Below are positions 7,472-15,945 of a DNA stretch of 64,000 bases, piece after piece. The notes beneath the pieces are model-generated. The model did no database searches, had not been told where the DNA came from, and saw only the letters and a program-made list of their open reading frames with translations. How positions within the stretch are numbered: position 1 is the first letter of the stretch; the number at the start of each line of letters is the position of its first letter. Origin of the DNA: Cellulomonas persica (GTDB lineage: Bacteria > Actinomycetota > Actinomycetes > Actinomycetales > Cellulomonadaceae); contig NZ_BJUA01000016.1 in NCBI RefSeq assembly GCF_007989825.1, positions 1-64,000 on the forward strand. The letters run 5' to 3'. The translations under genes were made by a program, and so were the position numbers.

Positions 7472-8980
7472 TCAGCCGAACGCCTCGGCGCGCACGCCGT
7501 AGCGCAGGCCGCGGTCGCTGACGGTCAGGGCGTCGGCGCCCAGCCGGTCGAGCACGGAGCGGACGATGCATGCGCCGGCCAGGATCACCTCCGCGCGGGC
7601 GGGCTGCAGGCCGACGATCGCCCGGCGCTCCTCGGGACCGCTCGTGCGGTACAGCTCGATCTGCCGGTCGATCTCGGCGCGGTCCAGCACCGTGCCCTGC
7701 ACGACGTCCGGGTCGTACGAGCTCAGCCCGTGGCGCACCGCGGCGAGGTTGGTGACGGCACCGCCCATCGCGACGACCGAGTCCGGCACCGGGCGGCCGT
7801 CGAGGCGCCCGAGGTCGGCGGCGATCGCGGCGAGCGCGTCGTCGAGCACGTCGCGACCGACCACGGAGTCCAGACCGAACCGCTCGGTGAACCGGACGGC
7901 GCCCACCTCGACGCTGAACCGCTCGTCGACCCGGCCAGCGGTCCCGAACGTGAACTGCGAGCTGCCGCCGCCGGTGTCGAACACGACCTGCCGCCCCGCG
8001 AGCGGCAGCTCGGCGGTGGCCGCGCGGTAGGCCAGACGCGCCTCCTCCTCGCCCGAGATGACCTGCAGGACCACACCGGCCCGCTGCGCGACGGCGTCCA
8101 CGACGTCCGCCGCGTTCGGGGCGATGCGCATCCCGGCGGTCCCGACGGCGGCGATCTCGACCGCGCCGAGGGTGCGCGCCTCGTCGGCCATGCGGGTGAT
8201 CGCGTCGACGGTGCGGGCCACCGGCTCCGGGCGGAGGCGCCCCGTCTCGCGCAGGCCGTCGCCGAGGCGCGTGATGTCCGCCCGGTCGAGCACGGTCGTC
8301 CACGTGCCGTCGGCGTGCCGCTCGCCCACGTGGAGCTTGACCGAGTTCGTGCCGACGTCGATCACCGCGAAGCGGCCCGGTCGCGGGCCCAGGAGCGCCT
8401 CCAGGCCGCGCGGGTAGGAGGTGTTCGCGCGGTGCCCGAGGCCGAGTGCGCGCACCGTCGCCCGGACGAGGTCGGGATCCGCGTGCTCTACGGCGATGGT
8501 GCGCGTGCTGCCGTGGCTGGTCCGCACGTGCGTCAGCTCGGCGGGGCAGCCGTCGAGCGTGTAGCGGCGGCGCTCCTTGTGCACCTCGACGACGAGCACG
8601 TCGGGTGCCGTCGCGGCGAGGGCGTCCAGGAGCCCGGGGAGCGAGTGCGCGTCGCGCACGGGCAGGCCCGCGCCCTCGACGCCGAGCGCCTCGAGGACCG
8701 CGAGCGCGTCGTCGTGCGTGAGCGGGAACGGGGACTTGCGTTCGGGCGCCCACCGCTGCAGGCCGTCGGGGCTCACGTCGTGCAGGCGCTTGACGTCCAT
8801 GAGCTCGTCACGCACCTTGACGACCGTGCCGCGTCCCGACGACGAGCGCCCGGGCGCCAGGAGGTAGAGCTCGTCGCTGTCGTGCACCTGGTCCGGCTCA
8901 CGCGCGGCGAGGACGGCCTCGGCGGCACCGAGGTGCTGACCGAAGGTCCGCCACTCCCAGCGCGGGACCACCACAGGCAT
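7472..8980 (-). CDS. CYTH-like domain fused to Ppx/GppA exopolyphosphatase
   Basis: 502 residues. The C-terminal part (about 200-500) is an ASKHA-type Ppx/GppA phosphatase: FAVIDVGTNSVKLHV (phosphate 1 loop), ISGEEEARLAY (catalytic Glu), FDTGGGSSQFTFG (phosphate 2 loop) and VAMGGAVTNLAA. These cleave terminal phosphates from polyphosphate or the pentaphosphate of (p)ppGpp. The N-terminal 190 residues are a separate barrel-like domain beginning PRWEWRTFG, with basic strands VVKVRDELMDVKRL and VEVHKERRRYTLDG that fit a CYTH-like triphosphate tunnel. The two-domain arrangement plus a second CYTH gene downstream suggest a polyphosphate-handling unit. Start ATG 8980; it diverges from the secreted hydrolase gene. 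Confidence 0.85.
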   Translation of the reverse strand: MPVVVPRWEWRTFGQHLGAAEAVLAAREPDQVHDSDELYLLAPGRSSSGRGTVVKVRDELMDVKRLHDVSPDGLQRWAPERKSPFPLTHDDALAVLEALGVEGAGLPVRDAHSLPGLLDALAATAPDVLVVEVHKERRRYTLDGCPAELTHVRTSHGSTRTIAVEHADPDLVRATVRALGLGHRANTSYPRGLEALLGPRPGRFAVIDVGTNSVKLHVGERHADGTWTTVLDRADITRLGDGLRETGRLRPEPVARTVDAITRMADEARTLGAVEIAAVGTAGMRIAPNAADVVDAVAQRAGVVLQVISGEEEARLAYRAATAELPLAGRQVVFDTGGGSSQFTFGTAGRVDERFSVEVGAVRFTERFGLDSVVGRDVLDDALAAIAADLGRLDGRPVPDSVVAMGGAVTNLAAVRHGLSSYDPDVVQGTVLDRAEIDRQIELYRTSGPEERRAIVGLQPARAEVILAGACIVRSVLDRLGADALTVSDRGLRYGVRAEAFG

Positions 8981-9215
8981 CTTCCGACCACCTTCGTCGT
9001 GCGGCCGACCTGCTCGCGAGCGTACTGGCGGGTGTGACGACTCGCCCGCCGAGTCCTGGTTTTCCCGTGGAGTCCGGTTAACACGCTCAGAACATGCGCC
9101 CGCGAACTGTGACGCGGAGGAAACATGCTCACAACCTCTGGTGCGCGCGCCTTCGTAGCGTCAGGCACGGTCCCGCTCGCCCCCGTCGGGACCCTCCCCC
9201 AGGTAAAGGAACGAC

Positions 9216-12200
9216 GTGCGAACTCCCCCGCGCTCGAGGATCACGGCGGTCGCTCTCGCCGTGGCGCTCACGACAGGAACCTTGACGACGGTGGCCACGG
9301 CGGCGAACGCCGCGGGCACCCCGACCACGACGAACGGCGAGGTCGCCTCCGGCGACGACTGGTCGGTCACCGACCTCGGTGGCATGTACCAGGTCACGCT
9401 CGACCTCGACCGCCCGCTCGAGATGCGCAGCGACGCCCCCACGCTGCTCGTCGACGGCAAGCAGGTCGGTCTCGCGACCGAGTCCGCCACGGGCCGTGCG
9501 CTGACGGTCCTGACCGACGACGCCTCCGTCCTGACCGCGAAGAGCGTCGAGGCGGGCTGGTTCAGTGACGCCGGCACGATGTCGGTGAAGCCCACCGACA
9601 TCGCCGAGGCGCCCGAGCCCGGTGACATCGAGGACGCCCCGCAGGGCACTCCCGACCCGTCCGTCCCGGGGGAGTACAGCTACTCCAAGGCGCTGTACTC
9701 GTTCGGCAACACCGCGATCGAGCTCGCCGGCATCGGCGGCATCCGCGGCGAGGTCGAGGGCAAGATCTACCTGCCCGACACCGACGAGGCCGCGCCCGTC
9801 GTGCTGTTCCTGCACGGCCGTCACACCTCGTGCGGCGGGTCGGGCTCGAACCCGGCGCGCTGGCCCTGCCTCCCGACGCAGACGAACATCCCGAGCTACG
9901 CGGGCTACGACGGCGCCGCCGAGGCGCTGGCCAGCCACGGCTACGCCGTGATCTCGATCGGTGCGAACGCGGTCAACGCGAACGACAACCAGCTCGCGCT
10001 CGACTACGGCGCGCAGGCGCGCGGCCAGCTCATCCTCGACACGCTCGCGATCTTCCGGGACGCGAACGAGGGCACGTCCACGACGCTGCACGACGCGCAG
10101 ACGGATGCGGACGTCACGCTCGCCGACGCGCTCGCGGGCAACGAGGGGCTGCCCGCCGCGGCGCTCGACGACGAGATCGTCGAGCTGACGCCGGCCGACC
10201 TCGTCGGCAAGCTCGACTTCTCGCGCGTCGGCCTCATGGGCCACTCGCGCGGTGGCGAGGGCGTCACGTCGGCCGCGACGCTCAACGCCGGCCTCGAGGA
10301 CCCGTTCGACATCGTCTCGATCCTGCCCCTCGCCCCGGTCGACTTCGGCCGCATGACGACGCCGGACATCCCGACGATGCTCCTGCTGCCCTACTGCGAC
10401 GGCGACGTGTCGAGCCAGCAGGGCCAGCACATGAACGACGACTCGCGCTACGCGTTCGACGACGACGTGCTCCGCACCGACGTGTGGGTCATGGGCGCCA
10501 ACCACAACTTCTTCAACACGGTCTGGACCCCGTCGCAGTACCCGCTCTCGTCCTCGGACGACTGGTCGGGGACGAACCCGACGTCGGCCCGCTCGACGGA
10601 CTCCGTCTGCGGCACGACGGGTGACGCGGTCGGCACGACGATCCGCCTGACGGACGCCGAGCAGTACGACGTGGGCACGACGCTCATGTCCGGCTGGTTC
10701 CGCCTGACGGTCGGCGGCGAGGACGAGTTCCTGCCGATGTTCGACGGCTCGGGCGCGAAGGTCGACTCGACGCAGGACGTCGACATCCGCGTCTCGGCGA
10801 CGCAGCCCTCGTCGGCCCGGACCGACATCGCGACGCTCACGACGGCCGGTGCCGCCCGCACGTACGGCACGGCCACGGCCACGCTGTGCGCATCGATGTC
10901 GGGGCGTGCCGTCCCGCAGGTGCTGCCGTACTGCTCGACGCTCGCGTCGTCACAGCTGCCGCACTGGACCTCGGTCCGCTTCGGTGGGGACGTCCCCGCG
11001 AGCCCGATGACCCGGATGCAGTGGACCAGCGGCACGGGCGAGATCCGCGTCTCGGTCCCGCGCGCGGCGCGTGACGCCTCGGCGCACGAGTTCCTGACGA
11101 TCAAGGCCTCGCCCGACGAGTCGGTCGCGTACGGCACCGGCACGGACCTGACGATCACCCTCGTCGACGGCACCGGCGCGACGTCGACGGCTAAGGTCTC
11201 GGAGCTCAACCCGAACGCCCTGGTCCGTCTGCCCCAGAGCACGCAGAACCCCACGACGCTCGGCAAGATCGTCCTGCACGAGGTCCGGCTCCCGCTGGAC
11301 GCGGTGGACATCGACCTGACGGACGTGCGTGAGGTCCGCATCAAGGCGGGCGTCGGCCTGGGCGACTCGGTCAGCGGCGGCGTGTTCCTCACGGACCTCG
11401 CGTTCGCGTCGTCCGCGCTCGGGACCGCGGCCCCCGCGACCGAGATCACGGTCGGCACGGCTCCCGTCCGGGTCGAGGAGGGCATGGGCCCCGACGAGGC
11501 GCTCATCCCGGTCCACCTCTCGAAGCCCTCGACGAAGCCCGTCACCGCCTACGTCTCGGCGATCGGCGGCACGACCGCCACCGCCAAGGCCGGCATGCAG
11601 ATGCGCAAGGTCGTCTTCGCCCCGGGCGAGACGTGCACGACCGTCCCGGTCGCCACGTACGGCGACGCGGCGGCGAGCTCGGCGGCCACCACGACCTACA
11701 CGATCGCCGTGACCAACACGAGCAACGCCGTGATGGGCTCCGACGCGTTCGCGCCGCTCGTCGTCCGCGAGGACGACGGCGTGACCTCGGGCACTGCGGC
11801 CCCCGCGTACGGCGTGCAGGGTGACCCGTGCGCCGAGCTGACGGCCGCGCCGGGCACGCTCACGCCGGGTGCGGACAAGGTCGGCCCGGGCGAGACCCTC
11901 ACCGTCACCGGCGGCGGGTTCCGCGCGTCGGAGTCGGTCGCGTTCACCCTCGGCAGTGGCACGGCCTCGGCCGTCGCGGCCGGCGACGGCACGGTCACGG
12001 CCGAGGTCGTCGTACCGGACGACGTCACGCTCGGCTCGGTCGGCATCTCGGCGGTCGGCGCCGGCTCGGGCCGCACGGCCACCGGCACGGTCACCGTGCT
12101 CGCACCCACCTCGACGCAGCTCGCGCTCTCGCCCGAGCTGCCGGGGATCGAGGAGGCCGTCACCCTGACGGCGACAGTCGAGGGTGCCGAGACCGAGGGC

Positions 12201-13256
12201 ACGGTCACGTTCCTCGACGGCGAGACCGTGCTCGGCACGGCCGACGTGGTCGAGGGCGTCGCGACGCTCGAGGTCGCCGAGGGCTTCGCCGCCGGTGAGC
12301 ACGCGCTCGTCGCGACGTTCGGCGAGACGGCCACCGCCGCCTCCTCGACGTCCGAGGTCGTCTCGTTCCTGCTCAGCAAGGGCCTGTCGACCATCTCGAT
12401 GGCGCTCGGCACCACGAGCACCGTGTACGGCACGCCGATCACCGGCACCGTCGCGGTCGACGGGGCGTCCACCGGCACCGTGACTCTCACCTACGGCACG
12501 ACGTCGACGACGCTCACGCTCGTCGGCGGCACCGCGAAGGTCGCGCTCCCGGCCGGGCTGACGCCCGGTGCCTACACGGTCACCGCGACGTTCGACGGCA
12601 CGACGAAGGTGGCGGCGAGCGGCACGGTCTCCGCCGACGTGACGGTCGCCAAGAAGGCCACGTCCGCCACGGTGACGGCTCCGACGTCCGTCACGGTCGG
12701 CGGCAAGGTCTCCGGCACGGTGACGCTGTCCGGCGGCACCGCCGGCACGAAGCCGGGCGGCAAGGTCACCGTGCAGGTCAAGAAGGGCAGCGGCTCGTGG
12801 TCCACGGCCACGACCGTGAGCCTGACCAGCAAGGGCACCGCGTCCTACTCGTTCACCGCGCCGACCAGCGCCGTGACCCTGTCGGTCCGTGCGGTGTACG
12901 CCGGTGACGCCCGCTACGTCGCGTCGACGTCGCCGGCGAAGGCGGTCAGCGTGGTCAAGAAGGCCACGAAGACCTCGGTCTCGGTGAGGTCGTCGGCCAA
13001 GGTGCGCGCCAAGGTCACCGCGACGATCGCCGTCAGCCCGAGCTCGGCGACGGCCGGCGCCTCGGTGAAGGTCTACACGCAGCAGCCGGGTGGTTCGTGG
13101 AAGCTCCTGACCACGAAGAAGCTCGGGGCCGACGGCAAGGCCACGGTCACCGTGTCCGGCTCGAAGGTCGGCACGCTGCACGTCAAGGCCGTCTACGGCG
13201 GCAGCGGCACGCTGTCCGCCAGCACCGGGACGGCCTCGGTGAAGGTCACCAGGTGA
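9216..13256 (+). CDS. Large secreted alpha/beta-hydrolase with Ig-like repeat tail
   Basis: 1346 residues from GTG 9216 (AAAGGA upstream). A Sec signal peptide spans about residues 1-33 (cleavage near ANAAGT). The hydrolase domain has an oxyanion HGRHT motif (about 199), nucleophile elbow GLMGHSRGGEG (Ser about 342), acid candidate in LPYCDGDV (about 393) and histidine in GANHNFFNT (about 429), so an esterase or lipase-like activity is likely. After a jelly-roll-like middle region come a Calx-beta-like segment (VRVEEGMGPDEALIPVHL), an IPT-like segment (GETLTVTGGGFRASE) and several Ig-like/Big_3-type repeats up to the end. No sortase motif or C-terminal membrane anchor is visible, so it is probably released or held by the repeats. 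The substrate is unknown. Confidence 0.85.
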   Translation: MRTPPRSRITAVALAVALTTGTLTTVATAANAAGTPTTTNGEVASGDDWSVTDLGGMYQVTLDLDRPLEMRSDAPTLLVDGKQVGLATESATGRALTVLTDDASVLTAKSVEAGWFSDAGTMSVKPTDIAEAPEPGDIEDAPQGTPDPSVPGEYSYSKALYSFGNTAIELAGIGGIRGEVEGKIYLPDTDEAAPVVLFLHGRHTSCGGSGSNPARWPCLPTQTNIPSYAGYDGAAEALASHGYAVISIGANAVNANDNQLALDYGAQARGQLILDTLAIFRDANEGTSTTLHDAQTDADVTLADALAGNEGLPAAALDDEIVELTPADLVGKLDFSRVGLMGHSRGGEGVTSAATLNAGLEDPFDIVSILPLAPVDFGRMTTPDIPTMLLLPYCDGDVSSQQGQHMNDDSRYAFDDDVLRTDVWVMGANHNFFNTVWTPSQYPLSSSDDWSGTNPTSARSTDSVCGTTGDAVGTTIRLTDAEQYDVGTTLMSGWFRLTVGGEDEFLPMFDGSGAKVDSTQDVDIRVSATQPSSARTDIATLTTAGAARTYGTATATLCASMSGRAVPQVLPYCSTLASSQLPHWTSVRFGGDVPASPMTRMQWTSGTGEIRVSVPRAARDASAHEFLTIKASPDESVAYGTGTDLTITLVDGTGATSTAKVSELNPNALVRLPQSTQNPTTLGKIVLHEVRLPLDAVDIDLTDVREVRIKAGVGLGDSVSGGVFLTDLAFASSALGTAAPATEITVGTAPVRVEEGMGPDEALIPVHLSKPSTKPVTAYVSAIGGTTATAKAGMQMRKVVFAPGETCTTVPVATYGDAAASSAATTTYTIAVTNTSNAVMGSDAFAPLVVREDDGVTSGTAAPAYGVQGDPCAELTAAPGTLTPGADKVGPGETLTVTGGGFRASESVAFTLGSGTASAVAAGDGTVTAEVVVPDDVTLGSVGISAVGAGSGRTATGTVTVLAPTSTQLALSPELPGIEEAVTLTATVEGAETEGTVTFLDGETVLGTADVVEGVATLEVAEGFAAGEHALVATFGETATAASSTSEVVSFLLSKGLSTISMALGTTSTVYGTPITGTVAVDGASTGTVTLTYGTTSTTLTLVGGTAKVALPAGLTPGAYTVTATFDGTTKVAASGTVSADVTVAKKATSATVTAPTSVTVGGKVSGTVTLSGGTAGTKPGGKVTVQVKKGSGSWSTATTVSLTSKGTASYSFTAPTSAVTLSVRAVYAGDARYVASTSPAKAVSVVKKATKTSVSVRSSAKVRAKVTATIAVSPSSATAGASVKVYTQQPGGSWKLLTTKKLGADGKATVTVSGSKVGTLHVKAVYGGSGTLSASTGTASVKVTR

Positions 13257-13300
13257 TGCTCATGCGGTGACGTCCGCGTCGACGAGCTCGTCGACGAACC

Positions 13301-13344
13301 GCACGACGAGGCCCCGGCTCCCCCGATCCGGGGCCTCGTCGTGC
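13301..13344. terminator. Bidirectional hairpin terminator
   Basis: A perfect 17-bp stem (GCACGACGAGGCCCCGG and its complement) with a 10-nt loop, 45 bp after the secreted hydrolase stop and before the 3' end of the converging gene at 13409. Confidence 0.85.
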
Positions 13345-13408
13345 GTCGGGTGCGGCTACCCCCTGCTCAGCCGCACCCTGCCTCACACACTGCGCAGGGG
13401 GCTCGACG

Positions 13409-13921
13409 TCATGCGGTCCTCTGTGTCGGGCAGGACCCGCCGCACAGGAACGGTGCGACGGTGTACTGCGCGCCCACGTTGCCGCGCAGCAACCACGACA
13501 GGACCAGCGCGGGCGCCGTCCGCGCGGTGTGCCGCCAGCCCGGCCCGACGCGCACCACGGGCGCGTGCCCGCAGCGGCGCGTCACGCGGGACACCACGGT
13601 GACCGCGGCGCCCGGGTCGTTGCCGGTGCCGATCTGGTGGGTTCCGAGCTCGCCGGTGAGCTCGACCAGGAAGCACGAGCCGTCACCGGGGACGGCGCGG
13701 ACCACCTGCGCGAGACGGACGTCGGTGACCTCGAGCGTGACGATCACGGCGTCGCCCGCCGCGAGGCGGGTGAGGTGGGAACCGAGCGCGGCCGCCGGCA
13801 GTGGCGACCACCGATCCGGTTCGGAGGCGGACATGACGAGGAGCTCGCGTGCAGGCTCACGCGAGGTCCAGGCGGACGGGACGGTGTCTGGCACGGCGGA
13901 CCGCGCGGGCGGGCGGTGCAC
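13409..13921 (-). CDS. Hypothetical protein, four-cysteine C-terminal half
   Basis: The reading frame with the best actinobacterial codon bias on this stretch gives 170 residues from a GTG at 13921 preceded by AAGGAG at 5 nt; an ATG further in (13834) is the alternative start. It has no signal peptide or membrane helix. The segment AAALGSHLTRLAAGDAVIVTL, VVRAVPGDGSCFLVELTGEL and a cysteine-containing end (RRCGHAP, FLCGGSCPTQ) suggest a small beta-rich domain. I do not recognise a family. Confidence 0.55.
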   Translation of the reverse strand: MHRPPARSAVPDTVPSAWTSREPARELLVMSASEPDRWSPLPAAALGSHLTRLAAGDAVIVTLEVTDVRLAQVVRAVPGDGSCFLVELTGELGTHQIGTGNDPGAAVTVVSRVTRRCGHAPVVRVGPGWRHTARTAPALVLSWLLRGNVGAQYTVAPFLCGGSCPTQRTA

Positions 13922-14001
13922 GGTTTCTCCTTCGTGTAGCGGCTGCGCGACGGGTCGGCCGACGTCGCACCGCAGCCGGGGTGCGTGTCGGGTGGGCGGC
14001 C

Positions 14002-14184
14002 TCACGGCGAGGTGCGGGCTGTCCGTCGGTGCTCGGATCCGGCACCGCGCAGGACGAGCGCGATGCGTTGGTGCAGCGGCAGCGCGAGCAGTGCGCGCCG
14101 CTGCAGGTAGGCCGCGCGGCGGACCGCCCGCGAGGCGTCGTCGGACCGCGTGGCGGCCACGTCAGCGTTCGGCGACGGGCTCAC
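14002..14184 (-). CDS. Possible small basic protein downstream of HAAS gene
   Basis: A 60-residue frame from GTG 14184 that overlaps the last 23 nt of the HAAS gene, so it could be translated by coupling. The sequence is arginine- and alanine-rich with a predicted helix (RRAAYLQRRALLALPLHQRIALVL). It could equally start at a later GTG (14157). No family recognised and no independent RBS, hence low confidence. Confidence 0.35.
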   Translation of the reverse strand: MSPSPNADVAATRSDDASRAVRRAAYLQRRALLALPLHQRIALVLRGAGSEHRRTARTSP

Positions 14185-14704
14185 TGTGCACCGGGCCGGG
14201 TTCGGGGGTGGTGTCTCCCGCTGCGAGCAGCAGGAGGGCGAGCAGGCCGCTGAGCACGAGCGTCGTGCCGGACACGACGACAGCCGACCACGCCAGCGTG
14301 GTCCGGCCGGCGGGCCGGCGGACCCGGACGACCGCGACGACGAGCGCGACGAGCGCGAGCGGGATCGCGACGAACGGGCTGAGGACGAGGGAGAGCAGGG
14401 CGACCACCGAGGCGACGAGCGCCACGACCGAGCCGGGGTCCGGCCGTGCGGGCGTGGGCGCCGGCTGCAGGACGGTCACGGTCGGGACAGTGGCGACGGG
14501 CGTCGTGCCCGCGGCGATCGCGTCGACCGAGCCGAGCCCCGCGAGCACCGCGCGCACCTCGTCGGACGAGGGCGACTCGCCCAGCGCCTCCTCGAGGTGC
14601 TCGCGCACGGCCTCGAGCGTGTCCTGGTGCTCGCGCGGGTCGGAGCCGGCGAGCGCGCGGTCGAGGTCCGCGAGGTACGCCTGGACGAGCGGGTGCTCTG
14701 ACAT
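14162..14704 (-). CDS. HAAS-type membrane protein (PadR-associated)
   Basis: 180 residues. The N-terminal half (SEHPLVQAYLADLDRAL ... EALGES) is the alpha-helical HAAS signalling domain that commonly sits next to PadR genes; the C-terminal half has three hydrophobic segments (VVALVASVVALLSLVLSPFV, ALVALVVAVV, and VVSGTTLVLSGLLALLLLA). I start at ATG 14704, which has AAGGA upstream; another ATG at 14722 overlaps the padR stop. It would transmit a signal or anchor a complex at the membrane. Its partner padR gene is interrupted by a stop codon. Confidence 0.7.
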   Translation of the reverse strand: MSEHPLVQAYLADLDRALAGSDPREHQDTLEAVREHLEEALGESPSSDEVRAVLAGLGSVDAIAAGTTPVATVPTVTVLQPAPTPARPDPGSVVALVASVVALLSLVLSPFVAIPLALVALVVAVVRVRRPAGRTTLAWSAVVVSGTTLVLSGLLALLLLAAGDTTPEPGPVHSEPVAER

Positions 14705-14718
14705 GGGTGTCGTCCTTG

Positions 14719-15060
14719 TCATCGGGACTCTGCCAGCACGGTGTCGACGTCCTGCCGGAACGGCTCCCACGCACGGGTGAACTGCTCGAGCGCGTACCTG
14801 CCGTCCGCGGTCAGCTCGTAGTAGCGGCGCGGAGGACCGCTCGTCGACTCCTGCCACGTGGTCTCGACCCAGCCGAGCCGGCGTAGTCGCGACAGCAGCG
14901 GTTACAGCGTTCCCTCGCTCGCGAAGAGCACCTGGTGACGTGACAGCCGGGTCGCGAGCTCCAGCCCGTAGGCCCGGCCGGAGTGCAGGCAGGCGAGCAC
15001 GCAGTACTCCAGAACCCCCTTGCGCAGCTGCGTCAGCAGCGCGTCTGACTCTGCGGCCAT
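14719..15060 (-). pseudogene. PadR-family regulator interrupted by an in-frame stop
   Basis: From ATG 15060 the frame reads a normal PadR winged helix (QLRKGVLEYCVLACLHSGRAYGLEL ..., quoted loosely) up to SEGTL, then meets TAA at 14904-14902, and continues in the same frame PLLSRLRRLGWVETTW ... RYYELTADGRYALEQF to a TGA at 14719. The family motif here is GTLYPLLSRL, so a single TAC-to-TAA change removed the tyrosine codon. The protein would be cut to 52 residues, losing the wing. Either a real nonsense mutation or a base-call error. It precedes and overlaps the leader of the HAAS gene, forming the usual PadR/HAAS pair. Confidence 0.88.
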
Positions 15061-15080
15061 GTGGGGGAACGTAGCAGTCT

Positions 15081-15093
15081 CTTGCGGCGCAAG
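15081..15093. promoter_or_regulatory. Palindrome in padR upstream region
   Basis: CTTGC-GGC-GCAAG, 21 bp upstream of the padR start and between divergent genes. PadR regulators bind short palindromes in their own promoters, so this is a candidate operator; not proven. Confidence 0.4.
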
Positions 15094-15174
15094 GTAGTGA
15101 TTGTTGCAAAGATCTCTGCTTTGGTGGGAACCTGCGGCGGCCGCAGCCGTCCGCCGACCCGACAAGGGGGTTAT

Positions 15175-15798
15175 GTGCACCACGCGAAGAAGCTCGTGAC
15201 CGCGGTCGTGACCGCGGCGCTGCTCGTTGCCGGCGGCTCGGTGGCCCACGGCGAGGACGGGGTCGACGACGACCTCGACCCGCAGCTCGCCGCCTACCTC
15301 GAGACGCTGGACCCCGCCGAGCGCGAGCAGTTCATCGAGACGCAGCTCCCGGAGACCGTCGACGTCACCGTGGGCTCACAGCTGCCTGCCGACAGCACCG
15401 CGCTCGCGTCGGTCCTGGCGTCACGCATCGCCGGGCGGTCCGTCACCCCGATGGCGACCGGGTGCTGGTCGCAGCGCTGGACCTGGGCGCCCAAGGCCGC
15501 GGCCGGCAACACGCTCTACACGTACTACCACGTCGGCCACTGGTGCTCGTCCGGCTCCACCGTCACGAGCGCGAAGATCGCCGACTACGGCGGCGAGACC
15601 TCGACGCCCGGCTGGTCCTACGAGGGGGTGGTCGGCAGCGGCAAGGGCGTCGTCTCGAACGAGGGACGCTCGTACACCCGGCACAAGTTCGAGCTGTCCG
15701 TCGGCTCGTGGGTCGTGCAGACCAAGACGCCGTGCGGGCGCGTCAAGGGCAAGTCCTCCGGGAGCTCGAGCGCCGACGCGACCTGCGGCATCTACTGA
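15175..15798 (+). CDS. Secreted hypothetical protein
   Basis: 207 residues. I place the start at GTG 15175 (AAGGGGG upstream) since it gives a clean Sec signal peptide (HHAKKLVTAVVTAALLVAGG, then SVAHG); the frame opens further upstream from 15061 but that part would push the signal inside. The mature part has an acidic helix (DLDPQLAAYLETLDPAEREQ), then an aromatic, glycine-rich domain with four cysteines (GCWSQRW, WCSSGS, TPCGRV, ATCGIY) that may form two disulfides. No family recognised. Divergent from the padR pseudogene. Confidence 0.72.
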   Translation: MHHAKKLVTAVVTAALLVAGGSVAHGEDGVDDDLDPQLAAYLETLDPAEREQFIETQLPETVDVTVGSQLPADSTALASVLASRIAGRSVTPMATGCWSQRWTWAPKAAAGNTLYTYYHVGHWCSSGSTVTSAKIADYGGETSTPGWSYEGVVGSGKGVVSNEGRSYTRHKFELSVGSWVVQTKTPCGRVKGKSSGSSSADATCGIY

Positions 15799-15830
15799 CG
15801 TCCCGTCCGCCGCAGCGGGCGTGGGCCACG

Positions 15831-15864
15831 GCGGTGGCCGATCGGGAGGGCGATCGGCCACCGC
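15831..15864 (+). terminator. Hairpin terminator
   Basis: Perfect 13-bp stem (GCGGTGGCCGATC and complement) with an 8-nt loop, 33 bp after the stop of the secreted protein at 15175-15798. Confidence 0.75.
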
Positions 15865-15902
15865 ACGGCCGCGCTCCCGGGTGCGCGGGCCGCGCGGGCA
15901 GG

Positions 15903-15937
15903 ACGTGCCGCGGCGCGCAGGGGGCGCCGCGGCACGT
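15903..15937 (+). other. Strong hairpin just upstream of the carrier gene start
   Basis: Perfect 14-bp stem (ACGTGCCGCGGCGC and complement), 7-nt loop, ending 8 nt before the ATG at 15946. It could be a second terminator or a leader structure that limits ribosome access. Confidence 0.55.
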
Positions 15938-15945
15938 GAGGCAGG

